From the NCBI GenBank assembly GCA_910579155.1, contig CAJTTS010000024.1:1-38429 (forward strand): a DNA stretch of 38,429 nucleotides, read 5' to 3'. Source of the stretch: an uncultured Oscillospiraceae bacterium (lineage in GTDB: Bacteria; Bacillota_A; Clostridia; Oscillospirales; Oscillospiraceae). The position numbers and the translations under genes are program-made. The number at the start of each line of letters is the position of its first letter. Position 1 is the first letter of the stretch. Positions 24,819-31,633 of the stretch are shown here, piece by piece. A model generated the notes under the pieces. That model saw nothing but the letters and a program-made list of their open reading frames with translations, had not been told where the DNA came from and searched no databases.

Positions 24819-25427
24819 TCACCCACCTGCCGTTTCCAAATGCGCCGCTTTCAGCGCCTTATGCAGTGCAACACCCAGAATTGGGGCAAGCACCAGCGCC
24901 ACCACACCGTTGAACACCGAAGAGGGCACGCGCTCCAATACGCCCAGCCAGGCCGCGTCGGCGGTCAGGCCCTTGATAAGCAACCCATTATAGAAGAAGC
25001 TCTTCGTCAGGTACACCACAATGTAGCTAACCGCCGCCAGCGCGGTGGCAATGGCCTCGTTGATATAGTTGCTCCTGGCTTTGAACACCTTGAAAAACAC
25101 CGCACCGGCTACCAGGCCATACAACCCCTTGGTCACGAACGTGATGAGGAATTCGGCAAAACGGGTGGGATCCAGCAGCAGGTCATACAGGGCGGAGCCC
25201 AGCCCGGAGGCCAGCCCGCCCCACCACGGCCCCAGCAGCAGGCCGGACAGGGCGCACATCACGTTGCCCAGATGGAACCGGTTGCTTCCCAAAATGGAGG
25301 GAAGTTGAATTTGAATATAGGACCCCACAGCCACCAGCGCGGCCATCATGGCGACAGATGTCATTTTGCGCAGCTTTTCCTCACGGATCAGCTTTTTGTG
25401 CAACAGTTTTTCGATTTCGGGATTCAT
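24819..25427 (-). CDS. ECF transporter S component, probably for a B6 vitamer
   Basis: 202 aa substrate-binding membrane subunit of an energy-coupling-factor vitamin transporter. After a charged N-terminus come about six hydrophobic segments (VAMMAALVAVGSYIQIQL, LGNVMCALSGLLLGPWWGGLASGLGSALYDLL, FLITFVTKGLYGLVAGAVFF, ALAAVSYIVVYLTKSFFY, VALVLAPILGVALHKAL). The alanine-rich MMAALVAVG in TM1 resembles the coupling motif of S components. The EcfA/T partners are not in the window. It is divergent from a MocR/PdxR-type PLP-dependent regulator, which suggests pyridoxine or pyridoxal uptake (PdxU-like); this is inference. Confidence 0.88.
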   Translation of the reverse strand: MNPEIEKLLHKKLIREEKLRKMTSVAMMAALVAVGSYIQIQLPSILGSNRFHLGNVMCALSGLLLGPWWGGLASGLGSALYDLLLDPTRFAEFLITFVTKGLYGLVAGAVFFKVFKARSNYINEAIATALAAVSYIVVYLTKSFFYNGLLIKGLTADAAWLGVLERVPSSVFNGVVALVLAPILGVALHKALKAAHLETAGG

Positions 25428-25459
25428 AGCGGATCAACTCCTATTCAAAGTTCATATGG

Positions 25460-25494
25460 GCTTGCTTGACGTCAGCTTGCTATGGTGCTATTAT
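25460..25494 (+). promoter_or_regulatory. MocR promoter with candidate operator
   Basis: TTGACG (25466-25471), a 17-bp spacer and TATTAT (25489-25494). The start near 25501 excludes the longer reading frame from 25482. GCTTGCT at 25460-25466 and 25475-25481 forms a direct repeat around the palindrome TGACGTCA (25467-25474), over the -35. MocR proteins usually bind direct repeats, so this is a likely autoregulatory site. Confidence 0.65.
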
Positions 25495-25568
25495 ATTCAC
25501 ATCTGGCATTGTTTCCATGCCCAGTTATTGTCTTTTTTATGGGGTCAGATTTTTGCGAGGTGAATCCC

Positions 25569-26948
25569 ATGCCCGACTCCTTTCCCCTGCCCGTGTTCAG
25601 CGGGGATACTCCTTTGTACGACCAGCTCTACCGGCACATTGCCGCCGCCATCCAGTCCGGGGTGCTGTCTCCCGGGTCCAAGCTGCCCTCCAAGCGGCGG
25701 CTGTGCGCCCTGGCCGGGGTGAGCATGAGCACCGTGGAAACGGCTTACTCCCTGCTGGCTGCGGAGGGCTACGTGCTGGCAAAGCCCCGCAGCGGCTATG
25801 TCTGCGCCCATCTGCTCCCCCCGGCTCCCAGCCCGCCCGCGGCCATCCCGGAAACGGCCCCGGCCCTGCCGCCCAAGTGGGTCTATGACTGCTCCACCTC
25901 GGCGGTGGACACGTCGGCGTTTCCTTTCTCCTCCTGGGCGCGGATCACGAAGGAGGCGGTGTACGAAAACCCCGGCCTGCTCCAGCGGGGCCACCCTCAG
26001 GGGGATCTGCCCCTGCGCTCGGCGCTGGGGTCGCTGCTGGCCCAATACCGGGGGGTGCGCTGTTCCCCGGAACAGGTGGTGGTGGGCGCGGGCGCGGATT
26101 ACCTGCTGTCTCTGCTTCTCCAGCTTCTGCCGGAGCAAAAGGCCATCGCGCTGGAGGACCCCGGCTACCCCGCCGCTTACGCCGCCGCTTCCCTCCATGG
26201 GCGGGAAGCCGTCCCCATCCCCGTGGACGCGGAGGGAATGGACCCGGAAGCGTTGGAACGATCCGGCGCGGGGCTGGCCTACGTCACCCCGTCCCATCAG
26301 TTCCCGCTGGGGGTGACCATGCCCGCCGGACGGCGCAGCCGCCTGCTCCACTGGGCGGCCTCCGCCTCGGACCGCTGGCTCATCGAGGACGACTACGACA
26401 GCGAGTTCCGCTATTCCTCCAGGCCCATCCCGGCGCTCCAGGGGCTGGACCGGGCGGGACGGGTGGTGTATATGGGCACCTTTTCCCGGTCCATCGCCCC
26501 GGCCATCCGCGTGGCGTATATGATCCTGCCCCGGTTGCTTTTGGAGCGCTACCGGGCCACCTTTTCCCATGGGGCCTGCACCGTCTCCCGGTTCGAGCAG
26601 GAGAGCCTTCGGCGGTTCATCACCCAAGGGCTGTACGGGCGGCACCTGCGGCGGACGGGCAACCTGTACCGCAAAAAATGCGCCCTGTTCACCGGGGCGC
26701 TGGCGGAAATCCCTGGCGTGACCGTCTCCGGCGCGGACGCGGGGCTCCACTTTCTGGTTACCCTCCCCCGGTTTTCGGAGGCGGAGCTGGTGGAGCGGGC
26801 GGCGGCAAAGTCGGTGGGCATCCACCCCCTGAGCCGCTACTGCCACAGCGTGGAGCCCAGGCCCTCCACCGTGGTGCTGGGCTTCGCCGGACTGACCGAG
26901 GAGGAACTGGCACAAGCCGCCGCCCTATTAAAAAAAGCCTGGACGTAA
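25569..26948 (+). CDS. MocR/PdxR/GabR-type regulator with an Arg in place of the PLP lysine
   Basis: 459 aa. N-terminal GntR winged helix (LYDQLYRHIAAAIQSGVLSP ... LAGVSMSTVETAYSLLAAEGYV), a proline-rich linker (residues 82-103) and a fold-type-I aminotransferase domain. PLP-binding features VGAGADYLL, LEDPGYP, TPSHQFPLG and DDYDSEFRY are present. In the Schiff-base motif, normally GTFSK, the sequence is GTFSR (Arg307, codon CGG at 26487-26489). Start at 25569 after GAGGTG. It probably controls the divergent ECF S component and itself in response to B6 status. Confidence 0.92.
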   Translation: MPDSFPLPVFSGDTPLYDQLYRHIAAAIQSGVLSPGSKLPSKRRLCALAGVSMSTVETAYSLLAAEGYVLAKPRSGYVCAHLLPPAPSPPAAIPETAPALPPKWVYDCSTSAVDTSAFPFSSWARITKEAVYENPGLLQRGHPQGDLPLRSALGSLLAQYRGVRCSPEQVVVGAGADYLLSLLLQLLPEQKAIALEDPGYPAAYAAASLHGREAVPIPVDAEGMDPEALERSGAGLAYVTPSHQFPLGVTMPAGRRSRLLHWAASASDRWLIEDDYDSEFRYSSRPIPALQGLDRAGRVVYMGTFSRSIAPAIRVAYMILPRLLLERYRATFSHGACTVSRFEQESLRRFITQGLYGRHLRRTGNLYRKKCALFTGALAEIPGVTVSGADAGLHFLVTLPRFSEAELVERAAAKSVGIHPLSRYCHSVEPRPSTVVLGFAGLTEEELAQAAALLKKAWT

Positions 26949-26981
26949 AAAGTCCCCGGACGCTCCACCGCCCGGGGACTC
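26947..26981 (-). terminator. Terminator of queT
   Basis: A 9-bp stem AGTCCCCGG / CCGGGGACT (26951-26959 with 26972-26980), followed on the minus strand by TTTTTACG. It lies between the 3' ends of the convergent queT and MocR genes. Confidence 0.75.
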
Positions 26982-26987
26982 TGGAAG

Positions 26988-27518
26988 TTACATTGTCGGA
27001 ATTTGAGCCGTCTGGCGCAGGGCGGGCCTCAAAACACTGATTTTGGGCAGGAGTTTGAGCAGCGGCGTGCCCAGCACGTAACACACTGCCGCCTCGGTAG
27101 GAATGAAGGTGAGGGCATTCCAGCCGCAGGCTGTCCAGAAAGCGGGGGTAATCGCGCCGATCTCTGTCCAGGCCCACATAGGGGACAGGATAAGAGCATT
27201 GACAATGACGGGAGGCAGGGCCGCCAAATACCATTTGGGCATTTTCATGGTGAGGTAGGCGGCGATGGCCGTGGCCAGCGTCCCGAACAGCCAGTCCAGC
27301 GGGCCGTAGGGGGAGAGCAGGTTGGTGAGGAAGCACCCCACTATCAGTCCCGGCGTGGCGGCGGGGAACAGGAAGGGCAGGACGGTGAGGGCCTCGGCAA
27401 AACGGAATTGGACCACGCCGAAATCCAGGCCGAAGATGTTGGCGAAATAGCCCATCACAGTGTACAGCGCCGCCACCATGGCGGCAATGGTCAGGTCACG
27501 AACAGAAAACTTGCGCAT
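26988..27518 (-). CDS. queT: QueT-family transporter (queuosine precursor ECF S component)
   Basis: 176 aa membrane protein with about five hydrophobic segments. The family hallmarks are MGYFANIFGLDFGVVQFRFAEALTVLPFLFP and GLIVGCFLTNLLSPYGPLDWLFGTLATAIAAYLT. QueT proteins import a queuosine precursor such as preQ1 and are commonly controlled by preQ1 riboswitches. ATG at 27518 with TTGGAGGTG upstream; that RBS is complementary to a hairpin loop at the 5' end of its leader. The last 20 residues after LLPKIS are polar. Confidence 0.9.
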   Translation of the reverse strand: MRKFSVRDLTIAAMVAALYTVMGYFANIFGLDFGVVQFRFAEALTVLPFLFPAATPGLIVGCFLTNLLSPYGPLDWLFGTLATAIAAYLTMKMPKWYLAALPPVIVNALILSPMWAWTEIGAITPAFWTACGWNALTFIPTEAAVCYVLGTPLLKLLPKISVLRPALRQTAQIPTM

Positions 27519-27525
27519 AAAAACA

Positions 27526-27647
27526 CCTCCAATTTATGTTTAGAGTGCCAGCGCATTGGCACAGCGGCGGGCGTCCCTTCCGAATGGGAACGCGCTTTCC
27601 CATTCGCGGCTCTCTGCCCGCCGTTTGGACCGAAGTGGAGGTCGGTC
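27526..27647 (-). promoter_or_regulatory. Structured queT leader, candidate preQ1-III-like riboswitch
   Basis: Read on the minus strand: hairpin P1 GACCGA/TCGGTC (27628-27647) at the predicted 5' end, with loop CCTCCACT. Next comes a long arm closed by 8 bp (27616-27623 with 27565-27572) and capped by a 10-bp hairpin (27597-27606 with 27581-27590), then a hairpin GTGCCA/TGGCAC (27557-27562 with 27545-27550), and the RBS. The loop bases CCTCCA (27636-27641) are complementary to TGGAGG of the RBS (27526-27531), so a pseudoknot could hide the RBS. This hairpin-loop pseudoknot with a long insertion, upstream of queT, is the arrangement known for preQ1-III in this family. No consensus-level match could be tested. 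Confidence 0.6.
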
Positions 27648-27653
27648 GCTGGT

Positions 27654-27682
27654 ATTGTACCACAGCGCCCCGCCTGTGTACA
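27654..27682 (-). promoter_or_regulatory. Promoter of queT
   Basis: On the minus strand, TGTACA (27677-27682), a 17-bp spacer ending in TGG, and TACAAT (27654-27659) as an extended -10. The start near 27647 coincides with the first base of hairpin P1. Confidence 0.65.
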
Positions 27683-27702
27683 GAAAAATTTTTAAAAACC
27701 TC

Positions 27703-27733
27703 TTGACTCTCACGCCGCGTCATAGCGTACAGT
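27703..27733 (+). promoter_or_regulatory. MerR-type promoter with 19-bp spacer
   Basis: TTGACT (27703-27708) and TACAGT (27728-27733) are separated by 19 bp instead of 17. The outer bases form an imperfect dyad GACT...AGTC. Overlong spacers with a dyad inside are characteristic of promoters activated by MerR-family proteins, so this is probably the regulator's own site. Confidence 0.8.
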
Positions 27734-27754
27734 CTTTTCGAGGAGGCGAACAAG

Positions 27755-28495
27755 ATGAGGTTATCGGTCAGCGAAGCGGCGAAGCGCGCCGGCGTCAGTG
27801 TGCGGACACTGCACTATTACGATGAGATCGGGCTGCTGAAACCGTCGGAGACCACCCAGGCCGGATACCGTTTTTACGACGATATGGCTATGGCGTCTTT
27901 GCAGCAGATCCTGTTTTACCGTGAGCTGGACGTGCCGCTGGAGCAGATCGGACGCATCCTGAACGCCCCCGATCACGACCGCACCGAGGCCCTGCAAAAG
28001 CACCGGACGCTGCTGCTGATGAAGCGGCGGCGGCTGGACGACATGCTGCGGCTGGTGGATGAGACGATAGGAGGTATCGCAATGTACGACGAGAGACCCA
28101 AGCCCACCCAGGCGGACTGGGAAGCCGTCAAGGAGCAGTACGCCCAGGAGGCGGCGGAGCGCTGGGGCAATACCGAGGCGTTCCTGGAGAGCCGGGAAAA
28201 GCACGCCAAGTACACCCCCGGGCAGGAGGCGCAGATCAACGCCGAGATGGAGGAGATTTTCCGGGCCTTCGGCCGGTGCAACCACCCGGAGGGACCGGAG
28301 GGGCAGGCGCTGGTGAAGCGCTGGCAGGCGCACATCACCCAGCACCACTACGATTGCACCGACGGCATTCTGGCCTGCCTGGGGCAGATGTACGCCAACG
28401 ACCCCCGGTTCCAGGAGAACCTGGAAAAGTACGGCCCCGGCACCGCCCGGAAGGTGAGCGACGCCATAGCCAAATTCGTGCAAAAGGCTCTTTGA
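27755..28495 (+). CDS. MerR-family regulator with TipAS effector domain
   Basis: 246 aa. N-terminal MerR DNA-binding domain (SVSEAAKRAGVSVRTLHYYDEIGLLKPSETTQAGYRFY), a dimerisation helix (residues 75-110), then a C-terminal TipAS-like domain (YAQEAAERWGNTEAFLESREKHAKYTPGQEAQINAEMEEIFRAF ... HITQHHYDCTDGILACLGQMYANDPRF). TipAS domains bind thiopeptide or other bulky drugs. AGGAGGCG precedes the ATG. No exporter gene is adjacent, so the target beyond its own promoter is not evident. Confidence 0.93.
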   Translation: MRLSVSEAAKRAGVSVRTLHYYDEIGLLKPSETTQAGYRFYDDMAMASLQQILFYRELDVPLEQIGRILNAPDHDRTEALQKHRTLLLMKRRRLDDMLRLVDETIGGIAMYDERPKPTQADWEAVKEQYAQEAAERWGNTEAFLESREKHAKYTPGQEAQINAEMEEIFRAFGRCNHPEGPEGQALVKRWQAHITQHHYDCTDGILACLGQMYANDPRFQENLEKYGPGTARKVSDAIAKFVQKAL

Positions 28496-28507
28496 GCCTT
28501 TTGCACG
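28477..28507 (+). terminator. Hairpin spanning the MerR gene stop codon
   Basis: A 14-bp perfect stem with a 3-nt loop (28477-28490 with 28494-28507); the stop TGA lies at its centre. The 3' arm contains CCTTTTG rather than a clean U-tract, so it may protect the mRNA 3' end. Confidence 0.6.
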
Positions 28508-28542
28508 CTGCGGCAAGAAAACGCCGCCTACGGCAAAAAGTA

Positions 28543-28582
28543 AACAAAAAGGCCGGGCCACAGGCGCGGTCCGGCTCTTTTT
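28543..28582 (+). terminator. Second terminator after the TipA-like gene
   Basis: A GCCGGGCC / GGTCCGGC stem flanked by AAAAAG on the left and CTTTTT on the right, typical of a bidirectional intrinsic terminator. It isolates the AbrB-like gene from upstream transcription. Confidence 0.75.
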
Positions 28583-28637
28583 CCTGCCCTGGAAAAAGAG
28601 TGCCTGCCAAATCTTAATTCTATGGGGGTAAACGGTA

Positions 28638-29108
28638 ATGCCACAGATGAATAAAGGAGGCAAGTTTATATTTGGTAAGTCTGTCCTCCAAGAAACCGGA
28701 CGCATTCAAATACCCACACAAGCGATAGAAGAATATCACATCACTGTGGACAAAAAGGTCTACTTATTTACCGGAAGTAAAAGTACAGGCGGATTTTGTG
28801 TTACCCGGAAGGGATTGTTGAAGCCGTCAAAGCTGGGACATATTTTGGTGGATAATCCTGACTTGCAAAGCTACGCTTCCGGGAGCGGAGAGTTTATCCA
28901 ATATAAAGGCCGCTCTTATTGCTGGGTTGATATATCGGAAACAGGGCAGATTATGTTGACGGAAGAAATGATGAGCTTCCTGGACATAAGGCCCAATATG
29001 CAATTATTGTCTATCCGCAGCAGCGATATCGCATTTACCATGGGGGCCAAAGGGCCTCTGCTGGAGAAGTCAGAAAGCTATGAGGGAAACATTCCCCTGT
29101 TCTCATAG
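28638..29108 (+). CDS. Hypothetical protein with two AbrB/SpoVT-like segments
   Basis: 156 aa. Two similar segments, ETGRIQIPTQAIEEYHITVDKKVYLF (about 18-43) and ETGQIMLTEEMMSFLDIRPN with MQLLSIRSSD (about 105-135), each follow the strand-turn-helix-turn-strand pattern of AbrB/MazE swapped-hairpin domains. It could therefore be an internally duplicated DNA-binding protein; this is a pattern judgement. ATG at 28638 after GGGGGT. GC content is well below that of its neighbours, suggesting acquisition. Confidence 0.7.
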   Translation: MPQMNKGGKFIFGKSVLQETGRIQIPTQAIEEYHITVDKKVYLFTGSKSTGGFCVTRKGLLKPSKLGHILVDNPDLQSYASGSGEFIQYKGRSYCWVDISETGQIMLTEEMMSFLDIRPNMQLLSIRSSDIAFTMGAKGPLLEKSESYEGNIPLFS

Positions 29109-29249
29109 AAAGGCAACGTTTTCTTTATGAGACTGACGCTCGAGACAGCATCGGTCTGTCTGCGTTACAACGAATATCCTAGAGAGCAGGGCGTCAGCAG
29201 CACAAAAAGTAAAAGGCAAAAAAGATTCGTCAAATTCCTCAAATAACCG
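29109..29249. other. Spacer before the EF-G paralogue, no gene seen
   Basis: AT-richer spacer with no convincing frame on either strand and no strong hairpin. The EF-G-like gene's promoter begins directly after it. Confidence 0.5.
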
Positions 29250-29278
29250 TTGCCAAATGGCGGGGATTATTGTATAAT
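29250..29278 (+). promoter_or_regulatory. Promoter of the EF-G paralogue
   Basis: TTGCCA (29250-29255), a 17-bp spacer and a perfect TATAAT (29273-29278). The leader is about 60 bases. Confidence 0.75.
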
Positions 29279-29344
29279 TGTTTTCAGTGACGCTTTGGCC
29301 GCCTGTCGGGCCCGAGCAGTAATCGTTAAGGAGTGGAAACAACT

Positions 29345-31414
29345 ATGAGCTATTCTCCCCACAATATCCGCAATATCTGTCTGCTGGGCCATGGCGGCAA
29401 CGGCAAGACCACCCTGGTGGAAAGCTTCCTGCGCATGACCGGTGTCATCGACCGTCTGGGCAAGACCTCCGACGGCAACACCGTTTGTGATTACGACCCC
29501 GAGGAGATCAAGCGCCAGATCTCCATCTCCGCCGCCGTGGCTCCCGTGGAGTACAACGGCTGCAAGATCAACGTGCTGGATGCCCCCGGCAACTTCGACT
29601 TCGCCGGCGAGGTGGCCGAGTGCCTGTCCGTGGCCGACGCGGGCGTGCTGGTGTGCGCCGCCAAGGGCGGCATGTCCGTGGGCACCGAGCGGGGCTGGCA
29701 GTTGCTGGAGGACCGCAAGCTGCCCCGTATCGTTTATATCTCCAAGATGGACGAGGACAACATCGACTTCAACGCCGCCTTCGAGGCCCTGCGTGAGCGC
29801 TTCGGCAAGAGCGTGGCTCCCCTGGTGGTCCCCATCTGGGACGCCAACAAGAAGGTCACCGGCGTGGTGGATGTGCTCCACAAGCGCGCCTTCGAGCCCG
29901 CGGGCAACAAGCGCAAGGAAATCCCCATCCCCGAGGACAAGGTGTCCGTCATTGACGAAATCTACGGCCAGCTCATGGAGTCGGTGGCCGAAACCAGCGA
30001 GGAGTTCATGGAGAAGTTCTTCGGCGGCGAGGAGTTTACCTACGCCGAGATCATGCAGGGCCTGAGGGCCGGCGTGCGGGATTGCTCCCTGGTCCCCGTA
30101 GTGTGCGGCTCCTCCTTCACCGGCCTGGGCACCCTGATGCTGCTGGATATGATCGTGGACCTGCTGCCCAACCCCCTGGAGGGCATCCCCGCCTCCGCCA
30201 CCGGCAAGGACGGCGAGCATGAGGACTTTATCGTCTCCCAGGGCGCGGTCCCCGCCGCGTTCGTGTTCAAGACCGTGGCCGACCAGTACGGCAAGTTCTC
30301 CTTCGTCAAGGTTATCTCCGGCGATTTGACCTCCGATATGGCCCTGGTCAACGCCACCACCGGCCAGAACGAGAAGTTGGGCCGCCTGTATATCATGAAG
30401 GGCAAGAAGAGCGAGGAGGTCAAGGAGCTGGGCTGCGGCGACATCGGCGCCATCGGCAAGATGGACCGCGTCAAAACCGGCGATACCCTGTGCGACCAGC
30501 GCAAGTTCATCAAGCTGGATCCCATCCCCTTTGCTGAACCCAACTTCTCCAAGGCCATTACCCCAAAGACCCGTGGCCAGGAGGACAAGATTGCCGCCGG
30601 CTTGGGCCGCCTCAACGAAGAGGACCCCACCTTCAACGTGGTGAACAATGCCGAGACCCATCAGATGGTGGTCACCACCGCCGGCGACATCCAGATGGAC
30701 GTGCTGGTGAGCAAGCTGAAGAGCCGCTTCAACGTGGACGCCGAGTTGTCCGAGCCCCGGGTGGCCTACCGCGAGAAGATCCGCAAGCCCGTCTCCAAGC
30801 AGGGCCGCCACAAGAAGCAGACCGGCGGTTCCGGCCAGTTTGGCGATGTGTGGATTCGCTTCGAGCCCTGCGAGAGCGAGACGATGGAGTTCTGCGAAGA
30901 GGTCGTGGGCGGCGCGGTGCCCAAGAACTTCTTCCCCGCCGTGGAGAAGGGCCTGCGTGAGGCGTGCGTGCACGGCGTGCTGGCAGGCTATCCCATGGTC
31001 AATCTGAAGGCTACGCTGTACGACGGCAGCTACCACCCCGTGGACTCCTCCGAAATCGCCTTCAAGACCGCCGCCCAGTTGGCCTACAAGGCCGCCCTGC
31101 CCGAGGCGTCCCCCGTGCTGCTGGAGCCGGTGGGCGAGCTGAAGGTCACCATCCCCGACAGCTATATGGGCGACGTCATGGGCGACATCACCAAGCGCCG
31201 GGGCCGCGTGATGGGCATGAACTCCGCCGGCAACGGCTACCAGGTGCTGGAGGCCGAGGTGCCCATGGCCGAGATGACCACCTACGCCATCGACCTTCGG
31301 GCCATGACCCAGTCCAGGGGCTCCTTCACCCTGCACTTCGTGCGGTATGAGGAGTGCCCGCCCGCCGCTCAGGAGAAGGCTATCGCTGCGGCCAAAGCCA
31401 TGGCGGAGGAATAA
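29345..31414 (+). CDS. Elongation factor G-like GTPase (FusA2/EF-G2 type)
   Basis: 689 aa translational GTPase with all five EF-G domains. P-loop GHGGNGKTT (residues 15-23), switch II DAPGNFDF (80-86), and the G4 motif as SKMD (133-136) where canonical EF-G has NKMD. Domain IV/V is recognisable from KQTGGSGQFGDVWIRFEPC and IPDSYMGDVMGDITKRRGRVMGM. The glycine-rich P-loop and Ser in G4 mark the EF-G2-like group, whose members hydrolyse GTP but often do not support normal translocation. It stands alone rather than with rpsL/rpsG/tuf, which supports a paralogue. RBS AAGGAGTGG. Confidence 0.93.
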   Translation: MSYSPHNIRNICLLGHGGNGKTTLVESFLRMTGVIDRLGKTSDGNTVCDYDPEEIKRQISISAAVAPVEYNGCKINVLDAPGNFDFAGEVAECLSVADAGVLVCAAKGGMSVGTERGWQLLEDRKLPRIVYISKMDEDNIDFNAAFEALRERFGKSVAPLVVPIWDANKKVTGVVDVLHKRAFEPAGNKRKEIPIPEDKVSVIDEIYGQLMESVAETSEEFMEKFFGGEEFTYAEIMQGLRAGVRDCSLVPVVCGSSFTGLGTLMLLDMIVDLLPNPLEGIPASATGKDGEHEDFIVSQGAVPAAFVFKTVADQYGKFSFVKVISGDLTSDMALVNATTGQNEKLGRLYIMKGKKSEEVKELGCGDIGAIGKMDRVKTGDTLCDQRKFIKLDPIPFAEPNFSKAITPKTRGQEDKIAAGLGRLNEEDPTFNVVNNAETHQMVVTTAGDIQMDVLVSKLKSRFNVDAELSEPRVAYREKIRKPVSKQGRHKKQTGGSGQFGDVWIRFEPCESETMEFCEEVVGGAVPKNFFPAVEKGLREACVHGVLAGYPMVNLKATLYDGSYHPVDSSEIAFKTAAQLAYKAALPEASPVLLEPVGELKVTIPDSYMGDVMGDITKRRGRVMGMNSAGNGYQVLEAEVPMAEMTTYAIDLRAMTQSRGSFTLHFVRYEECPPAAQEKAIAAAKAMAEE

Positions 31415-31427
31415 ACCGAATGCTGAC

Positions 31428-31460
31428 AAGAGTGGGACGCTCCGAGAGCGTCCCACTCTT
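31428..31460 (+). terminator. Terminator of the EF-G paralogue
   Basis: A 14-bp perfect stem AGAGTGGGACGCTC / GAGCGTCCCACTCT with a 3-nt loop (31429-31459), 14 bp after the stop, followed by TAATAAATT. Confidence 0.8.
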
Positions 31461-31482
31461 AATAAATTGGAGAGACATAGAA

Positions 31483-31545
31483 ATGAACGACAATCAGATT
31501 ACAATTGCTGAACATTGGTTATTTTTCTCTGCAAGCTTCCGATAA
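31483..31545 (+). CDS. Possible 20-aa peptide
   Basis: ATG at 31483 preceded at 8 bp by GGAGAG, then 20 codons (NDNQITIAEHWLFFSASFR after Met) and TAA. It lies between the EF-G terminator and the 219-aa hypothetical gene. There is no homology clue; it may be chance. Confidence 0.2.
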   Translation: MNDNQITIAEHWLFFSASFR

Positions 31546-31558
31546 AATAAATAGGGAG

Positions 31559-31608
31559 GCAAGGGACTGCGCCCAATCAAATCAATCAAGAATGCAAGGG
31601 ATTGCGCC
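31559..31608. repeat. Two 15-bp direct repeats upstream of the 219-aa gene
   Basis: GCAAGGGACTGCGCC (31559-31573) and GCAAGGGATTGCGCC (31594-31608) differ at one base and are spaced 35 bp start to start. Within each, GCA and TGC are complementary. They end 25 bp before the start codon and could be operator or leader-RNA sites. Confidence 0.6.
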
Positions 31609-31633
31609 AGTTTAGAATAGGAGATGGTAAAAG

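Noticed and set aside
29267..31456. 729-aa minus-strand frame over the EF-G paralogue
   Set aside because: Antisense of a strongly conserved GTPase; His/Gly/Leu-rich shadow.
31559..31608. CRISPR-like repeat-spacer unit
   Set aside because: Only two 15-bp repeats with one spacer of 20 bp and no cas genes.
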